A DNA stretch of 10,219 bases from Flavobacteriaceae bacterium (GTDB lineage Bacteria > Bacteroidota > Bacteroidia > Flavobacteriales > Flavobacteriaceae): NCBI GenBank assembly GCA_002713705.1, contig PAUJ01000029.1:223784-234002 (forward strand), given 5' to 3'. Of this stretch, positions 5,122 to 10,219 are shown in pieces. A model generated the notes under the pieces. That model was not told where the DNA came from. It worked only from the letters and a program-made list of their open reading frames with translations, and made no database searches. Made by a program: the position numbers and the translations under genes. Position 1 is the first letter of the stretch. Each line of letters starts with the position of its first letter.

Positions 5122-7770
5122 ATGAAAGAAAAGATTATTACATTAATGTTTTTGTCATTTTCATTTTTTGCTTATTCACAAACGGAAGATTATTGTTCAA
5201 CACCAGAAAAAACTAACCCTGATCCAATTGGTGTTTATAGTAGATCTATTGATGTTGCAACTTTGGCAGATTTTAACACAAAAACTTTTAATATATTCTT
5301 TTAGAGAATTAACATGGATAATGGTTCATATACAGTAGGTGGCGATCCTCTTACACCACAAAGGGTTCTGCAAAGTGTAGAGATATTAAACGATGCTTTT
5401 GCAGATCTCAATATCTGTTTTAATCTAATTGGTATGGACACCATCAATTCAACAACACATCATACAGGGTCAAGTTTAGGAAGTATTAATACTTATGCCG
5501 AAAACAATAATTATGCCAAGCAAAATGCTTTTAACATATATGTTCCACATCGTTTAGGACAAGGGTCAGGACAAGGTTCATATAACAATACTTTTGCTGC
5601 AGTAAACGATGTCAGTGTATTTAGTAATAAATTTATTCATGAAGTAGGCCATAATTTTAATTTACACCACACTTTTGGGAATAGTAACTGGAGACCAGAT
5701 CCGGTAAACTGCGAAAGAGTCACTCGTATTGAAACTGATCCTGAATATAATGCTGGGGATGAATTTATAGGCGATGAAATTGCTGATACTGGTGCAGTCC
5801 CTAATTTTTTTAGAGAACAGCTCAATCATGAAATTGTTGCAATACAAAATGCCAATATACCAGGTATTCCAAGCAGCTGGTTTGGAATAAGAGATTTACT
5901 CCTAGATACAGATGATGGTTTTGAAGGTTTTGAGAATTTCCCACAAGTGGAAGCTATTGAACAGGCTCTTGAGGATTATGGTTTTATTGAGGATGAGATA
6001 GAGCATATGAAATATAACATTGCTGTATCATATGCGTACTATGATAAAGTAAATTGTACCTATAATCCTGATAATAGGATAGATGATCCTGACTCACCCT
6101 TTTTTAAAGACTGTGGGGGCACTCCATATCAAGTTGAAACAACTGATGCTCAAAATTACATGTCATATTCTTGGGATCCCTGTAGAAATAATTTCACAAC
6201 AGGACAGGGTATTAGGGCTCATGAAGCAATTGAAGAGGATGAAAATGGAGAGTTTACCCCTGCATTATCAGATATTGAATTTGACCTTTTTATGCAAGAC
6301 ACAGAAACCGATACTGGACAAGAACCCAATATTCATACAGACATATTTTGGAATAGCCAAGATATTTGGGTTAGAAATGATAACGATGGAATTGTTGTTC
6401 AAGAACACGAAAATCCAGAATATGACCCAGATGAGCCCAACTATGCTTATGTAAGAGTAAGTAACAAGTCGTGTAACGCCTCTTCTGGAAATGACCAATT
6501 AAAACTTTATTGGGCAAAAGCTAATACAGCACTTTCATGGCCATTACATTGGGAAGGAGATTTAACAGTTATTGATTCTAATGGAGAAGAAGTTTTAATG
6601 GGGGATGATATAGGAACAGTTGACATTCCTTCAATTTCAGGCGGAGAATCATCCATTCTTGAATTTGAATGGCCTGTACCAAATCCTGAAGATTATATGT
6701 ATATCAACAATGATAATCCTTGGCATTTTTGTCTTTTAGCTAGAATAATATCAAGCGATGACACTATGACCTTTCTTGAAGAAGATTTTATTACAGATAA
6801 TGTTAAAAACAATAACAATATTGCTTGGAAAAATTTATCTGTAGTTGATATTGACCCCAATACTCCATCTCCAGTTGGAAGTATTGTAGCAGTAGGTAAT
6901 TTTTTAGATGAACAAAGAGAATTTACTTTAGAATTTATTAAAGAGGCAAATGAAGTAGGAAAACCTATTTATGAAGAAGCAGAAATTTCAATTACACTAG
7001 ATGATGTTATATACAATGCTTGGAATAATGGAGGAAAAACTTCATCAAATTTTAAAAGCACAGCTCAAACCAATAAAATTATGGTTGAAAATGATTACGC
7101 TTTAATTGAAAACATCCAAATGGCTGCAAATGAGATAGGAACTATATCTGTAGATTTTAATTTTTTAACAAAAGAAATGACAAACAAAACTAAATACATT
7201 TATCATTTAATTCAAAGAGATGCTACCACCAACAAAGTAATAGGTGGTGAAACTTTTGAAATACGTAAGCCAGTACGACCAATTTTTGATGCAGATGCTG
7301 GAGATGATGAAGAAGTTGAAAAAAATGAAAGTATCACTATTTCAGCAGGAGAAATAAATGAAGATGCAACTTATAATTGGTATGATCCAGAGGGTAATCT
7401 AATATATACAGGAACAGATCTTACAATATCTCCAGAGATAACTAAAACTTATAGATTAGAAATTGTATCTAATATAGACGGATTTAAAGATTATGATGAG
7501 GTAGAAATTAGTATTAAGCCATTTAGAATTGAATCAATAACCCCTAATCCAGCAATTGATATTTTAAACATTAACTATATTGCTACAGATGCGTCATCTG
7601 CTTATGTAATGTTTGTTAATATGAATACAGGAAGTAGTGATAATTATATACTTAATACACTTCAAACAAATATTAGTATAGATGTTTCATTATATACCAC
7701 AGGCTTATACAATATTATTTTAGTTTGTGATGGAGAAGTGCAAAATTCAAAAACACTATTAAAAGAATAA
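5122..7770 (+). pseudogene. Secreted M43-type (pappalysin/cytophagalysin-like) zinc metalloprotease with T9SS tail, interrupted by an in-frame TAG
   Basis: One reading frame of 882 codons is broken only by TAG at codon 61 (5302-5304). The part before it has a signal peptide (about residues 1-20, ending FFAYSQ); the part after lacks one, so a start at the ATG of 5314 would leave a cytoplasmic fragment. Downstream are the zinc site HEVGHNFNLHH (173-183, HExxHxxxxxH), a GDEIADTGA segment like the M43 GDxxxDTPA motif, and the Met-turn NYMSYSWDPCRNNFTTGQ with Met347. A region with DIFWNSQDIWVRN and YVRVSNKSC (about 395-560) recurs in secreted Bacteroidota proteases. A PKD/Ig-like domain (about 722-800) and a T9SS type A tail (about 802-882, SITPNPAIDILNI) finish it. 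Intact, it would be an extracellular or surface protease. The LRR gene follows 12 bp later. No other stop or frameshift is seen, so the loss is recent, or the TAG is a sequence error or is read through. Confidence 0.85.
5302..5304 (+). other. In-frame amber codon in the metalloprotease gene
   Basis: The context is ...FNIFF-TAG-RIN.... TAG differs by one base from TGG, and an aromatic residue, probably Trp, is expected at this point of the first beta strand of the protease domain. The frame on both sides is the same. Confidence 0.8.
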
Positions 7771-7782
7771 AAAAATAATATT

Positions 7783-8670
7783 ATGAGAACAAAAAAAATA
7801 CTAAATAAAAGAGTATTAGGATTACTTTTTATTATTTGCATAAGCCTACTTTCACATAGTTTTCATGCTCAAACTACTTCAATCCCTGACACAAATTTTG
7901 AACAAGAACTTATCGATTTAGGAATTGATAGTGATGGTATTGTAAATGGCCAAGTTCTTACTAGCGATATTGATACGGTAATAACACTTAACCTTTTCAA
8001 TATATTTATACAAGATTTAACAGGTATAGAAGGTTTTACTGCTTTAGAATATCTAGATGTAAGTGGGAGTTCTTTGTCTGTTCTTGATGTGAGTTATAAT
8101 ATACAATTAAAAGAACTCTATTGTAGTAGTAGTATTGCAAATCCAAGTATGTTTTTTACCACATTAGACGTTAGTAATAATGTAAACTTGGAAGTACTCT
8201 ATGGTGAAACTTTAGTTGAATTAGAAAACTTAAATGTGAAAAACGGAAATAATTCCATATTAACAGTTACTTTACCTTGTGAATTTGAGGGAGAGCCATG
8301 TGAGTTGACAAAGTTAAATTGTGTAACAGTAGATGATGAAGCAGCAGCAACAAATAATGATCTTCCATATTTTAATTGGTATATTCAAGCAGAATTTGTC
8401 TATTCCGAAGACTGTAGTCTAGGAATAGATGAAGTATTAAAAACACAAATATCAATATATCCAAATCCAGCTAAAGATGTTTTGTATCTTTATAGTGAAA
8501 GTGCATCTGTAGTAACTACAGTTAAAGTATATGATAGCTTAGGTAAGCTTGTGTTAGAACAAAACAATCCTTCAACTCAAATAGATATATCTAACTTATC
8601 TACAGGTCTGTTATTTGTGCATATAGAAACAGATAATGGTAGTATTGTAAAGAAAGTGATTAAGGAATAA
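7783..8670 (+). CDS. Secreted leucine-rich-repeat protein with T9SS type A sorting tail
   Basis: The 295-residue protein begins with a signal peptide (residues 1-30, hydrophobic core VLGLLFIICISLL, likely cut after HAQ). It continues with IPDTNFEQELIDLGIDSDG, the usual head of Bacteroidota LRR surface proteins, then about four irregular leucine-rich repeats (about 65-165; LEYLDVSGSSLSVLDVS, LKELYC, TTLDVSNNVNLEVLY). A four-cysteine stretch follows (about 165-212), and then a T9SS tail (about 222-295) with SIYPNPAKDVLYL and the conserved KVYDSLGKLVLEQ and ISNLSTGLLFVHI strands. Most relatives carry more repeats, so this is a short form. It lies 12 bp after the protease gene behind an A-rich leader and shares its transcription; terminator-like stems follow. 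The role is probably binding or adhesion at the cell surface or in the medium; no substrate can be inferred. Confidence 0.85.
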   Translation: MRTKKILNKRVLGLLFIICISLLSHSFHAQTTSIPDTNFEQELIDLGIDSDGIVNGQVLTSDIDTVITLNLFNIFIQDLTGIEGFTALEYLDVSGSSLSVLDVSYNIQLKELYCSSSIANPSMFFTTLDVSNNVNLEVLYGETLVELENLNVKNGNNSILTVTLPCEFEGEPCELTKLNCVTVDDEAAATNNDLPYFNWYIQAEFVYSEDCSLGIDEVLKTQISIYPNPAKDVLYLYSESASVVTTVKVYDSLGKLVLEQNNPSTQIDISNLSTGLLFVHIETDNGSIVKKVIKE

Positions 8671-8705
8671 TTACGAATTTGTGAGGGTTAATTAAACCTC
8701 TAGGC

Positions 8706-8733
8706 ACCCCATTTGATTAATTTTTAATGGGGT
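8706..8733 (+). terminator. Probable terminator of the protease-LRR unit
   Basis: An 8-bp perfect stem ACCCCATT/AATGGGGT encloses a 12-nt A/T-rich loop, 35 bases after the LRR stop codon. The T tract is poor (TTTAACG), so efficiency is uncertain. Just upstream, GAGG-gTTAATTAAa-CCTC (8683-8700) is a second, imperfect palindrome. Confidence 0.5.
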
Positions 8734-8832
8734 TTAACGCTGGAAAACTCTTCAATAAAATTGTAACTCTAAAAAAGAAAAGCTTAATCCTTTTTAGTTT
8801 ATCCATAACTTTTAGTGTTGAGCCCTTTTTTG

Positions 8833-8840
8833 TAGTTTTG
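8833..8840 (+). promoter_or_regulatory. -7 promoter element (TAGTTTTG) of the unknown 295-residue gene
   Basis: TAGTTTTG matches TAnnTTTG and ends 4 bases before the ATG at 8845, so the transcript should start at or next to the start codon. No well-spaced TTG is seen. Upstream, CTAAAAAAG (8769-8777) and CTTTTTAG (8790-8797) form an imperfect inverted repeat of unknown role. Confidence 0.5.
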
Positions 8841-8844
8841 ATTT

Positions 8845-9732
8845 ATGAAAAGTACAGCAGAATTCCCTTTGTCATTTTATTTCGATATGTTATTTGTTAA
8901 TAGTATTCAATCTGTTAAAGATGGTTTTATAGGGAACTCTACATTACAAGAAAATGGATACACTTATCTTCAAAGCCATAACTATTATATTAAAGAGAAA
9001 ATGGTTGAAGATGATGGAACAATGCCAATTTTTGTAACTGACATTATTAAGAGAGAAGATTTTTTAGACCGTTTACTATATTTTGAAAACACAGCAATTT
9101 ACAATAATATTGAACAGGAGATATCATCAATAGAATCTCTACATGATAAAGTAACTTACCTTCAAAAGATATATGATGATATTCAGGTACTTTTAAAGCG
9201 TGTGCTAAAACTCGAAGATGTAGAAGTAAGACAGGTTGAAGATATCCTTATTGAAATCGTCAATAACTTAAAAGATAGGTATTCTGCTATTATTGAATAT
9301 CACGATGCTTATAAATATCTAATTAAAGAGTCTGATGTTACATACTTTAAAAACAAAGATTTCAAATACTCTTTCTATCAAGATTTATACGAATTAGCTT
9401 ATACCTTATTTTTAATAGATGATACTGAAATAGAAGAGCAAGACTTTATAAGTGCATTTACTTCACCAAACCCACAAATCTTGGAGAATAAAATTAGGTT
9501 TTCTGTCAACAACTATGTTGTGGCATACTTCTTAGAGTCTTTAAAACCATTTTTTAACGGATTCACTCATACTGCTATAGAGAAGAGTGAAGTCTTTTTA
9601 AACAAGCAAAACAAGCCTATAAAAAGCAATGATATTTATGTGTCTTTATCTAGAGGTAAAAGTAAAATAGTAGACGAAAAAACTAAAATAGATGCTCACA
9701 TTTTAGGTCTTAAAAATGAATACCTAAAATAA
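8845..9732 (+). CDS. Protein of unknown function, mostly helical, mobile-element associated
   Basis: I do not recognise this family with certainty. The 295-residue product has no signal peptide and no membrane segment, so it is probably cytoplasmic. Residues about 90-170 are rich in alternating Glu/Lys/Ile/Leu and look like long helices or a coiled coil (EISSIESLHDKVTYLQKIYDDIQ and following). The C-terminal third has a more distinctive pattern: FYQDLYELAYTLF, then SAFTSPNPQ, NNYVVAYFLESLKPFF, FTHTAIEKSEVFLNKQNK, and a basic stretch SLSRGKSK. It starts at ATG 8845, immediately behind a -7 element (leaderless). It is followed by a terminator and then, on the same strand, an excisionase-type helix-turn-helix gene. 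The position, between tRNA-proximal integrase remnant and excisionase gene, recalls regulators such as RteC in Bacteroides conjugative transposons, but I cannot show homology. A role in control of excision or transfer is a guess from context. Confidence 0.75.
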   Translation: MKSTAEFPLSFYFDMLFVNSIQSVKDGFIGNSTLQENGYTYLQSHNYYIKEKMVEDDGTMPIFVTDIIKREDFLDRLLYFENTAIYNNIEQEISSIESLHDKVTYLQKIYDDIQVLLKRVLKLEDVEVRQVEDILIEIVNNLKDRYSAIIEYHDAYKYLIKESDVTYFKNKDFKYSFYQDLYELAYTLFLIDDTEIEEQDFISAFTSPNPQILENKIRFSVNNYVVAYFLESLKPFFNGFTHTAIEKSEVFLNKQNKPIKSNDIYVSLSRGKSKIVDEKTKIDAHILGLKNEYLK

Positions 9733-9748
9733 CCTTACACTTTGTCTT

Positions 9749-9784
9749 AACCCTTTGTTACACTATGTAAATAAAGGTTTTTTT
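9749..9784 (+). terminator. Intrinsic terminator after the unknown gene
   Basis: AACC-c-TTTGTTAC pairs with GTAA-a-TAAAGGTT around an ACTAT loop (stem with small bulges and one G-T pair) and is followed directly by seven T. It lies 17 bases after the stop codon, which suggests that the next gene has its own promoter. Confidence 0.6.
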
Positions 9785-9813
9785 GTTGCCTTACTTTGTT
9801 GAAGTATTAACAA

Positions 9814-9827
9814 GGATGTGCACATCC
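9814..9827. promoter_or_regulatory. Perfect 14-bp palindrome (GGATGTGCACATCC), candidate operator
   Basis: The sequence equals its own reverse complement over 14 bp and is GC-richer than its surroundings. It lies 17 bases before the start codon of the helix-turn-helix gene, where a dimeric DNA-binding protein could repress or autoregulate. A weak -7-like TTACTTTG (7 of 8 positions, 9791-9798) lies just upstream. Confidence 0.5.
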
Positions 9828-9848
9828 ATAACACATAAAAAGTTATGG
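9826..9848 (+). promoter_or_regulatory. Hairpin covering the start codon of the helix-turn-helix gene
   Basis: CCATAAC (9826-9832) and GTTATGG (9842-9848) form a perfect 7-bp stem with a 9-nt A-rich loop; the ATG at 9845 is inside the right arm. The stem shares two bases with the palindrome at 9814-9827, so the two structures compete in RNA. Translational control is inferred only. Confidence 0.4.
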
Positions 9849-10156
9849 AAATTATCCAAAATGAATTAAAAGAGATTAAAGAATTGCTGAAAAAACAAAC
9901 TATTCAGCAAAAGGAAATTTTGACAATTGAAGAAGCTTCAGAGTACTTGGAACTATCAACCTCTAGGCTTTACAAAATGACAAGTAATAAGGAGATACCT
10001 CATTACAAGCCTGGTGGAAAGAAAATATATCTTAACCGTCAAGAGTTAGAGCAATGGATTCTAAACAGTAGGGTTGCATCAACTAATGATATAGGTGATG
10101 AGATGGACAACTATCTAAGTAGAACTGATAAAAACCAAATGTCAAGTTTATTTTAA
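9845..10156 (+). CDS. Excisionase-family helix-turn-helix DNA-binding protein
   Basis: The 103-residue protein begins with a short charged helix, probably a coiled coil (residues 3-24, IIQNELKEIKELLKKQ). It is followed by a winged helix-turn-helix of the HTH_17/MerR-like excisionase type: LTIEEASEYLELSTSRLYKM (26-45) as the two DNA-binding helices, IPHYKPGGKKIYLNRQELEQWI (51-72) as the wing and closing helix. The tail (73-103) is polar. In Bacteroidota such proteins accompany tyrosine integrases on integrative elements, acting as recombination directionality factors or as regulators of excision and mobilisation genes. Here the matching integrase is decayed, so the protein may only regulate. 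It is a separate transcription unit after a terminator, has a palindrome and a start-codon hairpin in its leader, and an IS end lies 21 bases after its stop. Which of the two roles it has cannot be told from sequence. Confidence 0.88.
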   Translation: MEIIQNELKEIKELLKKQTIQQKEILTIEEASEYLELSTSRLYKMTSNKEIPHYKPGGKKIYLNRQELEQWILNSRVASTNDIGDEMDNYLSRTDKNQMSSLF

Positions 10157-10176
10157 ATAAAAGGTATCCTATTAGG

Positions 10177-10219
10177 TGACCCACTTTAATTTTCGAGAGA
10201 CCCACTTTATAATCAGAAT
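10177..10219. mobile_element. Probable end of an IS21-family insertion sequence (partial, runs off the window)
   Basis: GACCCACTTTA occurs at 10178-10188 and again at 10199-10209, exactly 21 bp apart. IS21-family ends carry several such roughly 20-bp-spaced repeats of a GTGGGTC/GACCCAC-like core and begin with TG; the TG at 10177 would be the outer end. The transposase genes (istA/istB) would lie beyond the window, so this remains a pattern-based call. Confidence 0.5.

Noticed and set aside
6083..6454. Open frame of 123 codons on the plus strand inside the protease gene
   Set aside because: It lies in another frame of a gene with clear domains and shows no family signature or leader.
5637..6498. 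Minus-strand open frames opposite the protease gene
   Set aside because: These are short, overlap the coding strand with its zinc site and Met-turn, and have no family signature.
5314..7770. An independent gene starting at the ATG of 5314
   Set aside because: It would lack the signal peptide and the first strand of the protease domain that are encoded in the same frame just upstream, while keeping a T9SS tail that needs export. A nonsense mutation explains it better.
1..10219. CRISPR array, prophage structural genes, toxin-antitoxin pair or known defence system
   Set aside because: No regularly spaced repeats, no phage structural motifs and no paired small toxin/antitoxin genes were found; the helix-turn-helix gene is of excisionase type and its neighbour is not a recognisable toxin.

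Overview
The window looks like a low-GC Flavobacteriaceae (Bacteroidota) chromosome. The evidence is A/T-rich intergenic DNA, several copies of the Bacteroidota sigma-factor -7 element TAnnTTTG, A-rich rather than Shine-Dalgarno leaders, an outer-membrane beta-barrel protein of the TonB-dependent receptor type, and two secreted proteins with type IX secretion (T9SS) C-terminal tails.

Left part (1-4558), core genome: the 3' end of an outer-membrane beta-barrel/TonB-receptor-like gene; a 313-bp gap with no recognisable gene; dusB (tRNA dihydrouridine synthase); then, convergent with dusB and overlapping it by 4 bp, a rbfA-permease operon on the minus strand (ribosome-binding factor A followed directly by a LolC/E-FtsX type ABC permease); divergent from rbfA, mce (methylmalonyl-CoA epimerase); and a CAT-anticodon tRNA with its own near-consensus promoter and a strong terminator.

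Right part (4559-10219), accessory and probably a genomic island at the tRNA: just past the tRNA terminator are two tandem 11-bp repeats, a promoter-like element and the decayed C-terminal end of a tyrosine recombinase (frameshifted, with the LGH box and tyrosine still readable). Next is a two-gene cargo unit: an M43-type metalloprotease with a signal peptide and T9SS tail, broken by one in-frame TAG where tryptophan is expected, and a small leucine-rich-repeat protein with a T9SS tail. Then come an unrecognised, mostly helical 295-residue protein and an excisionase-type helix-turn-helix protein. The leader of the latter carries a perfect 14-bp palindrome and an overlapping hairpin that covers the start codon. 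The last ~43 bases look like the repeat-bearing end of an IS21-family insertion sequence.

Taken together: housekeeping RNA/ribosome/metabolism genes, then a tRNA-targeted integrative element whose integrase has decayed but whose excisionase-like regulator and an unknown companion gene are still open. The least explained part is the unknown gene plus helix-turn-helix gene and their control region (8833-10156). No complete new system can be demonstrated from this window alone.
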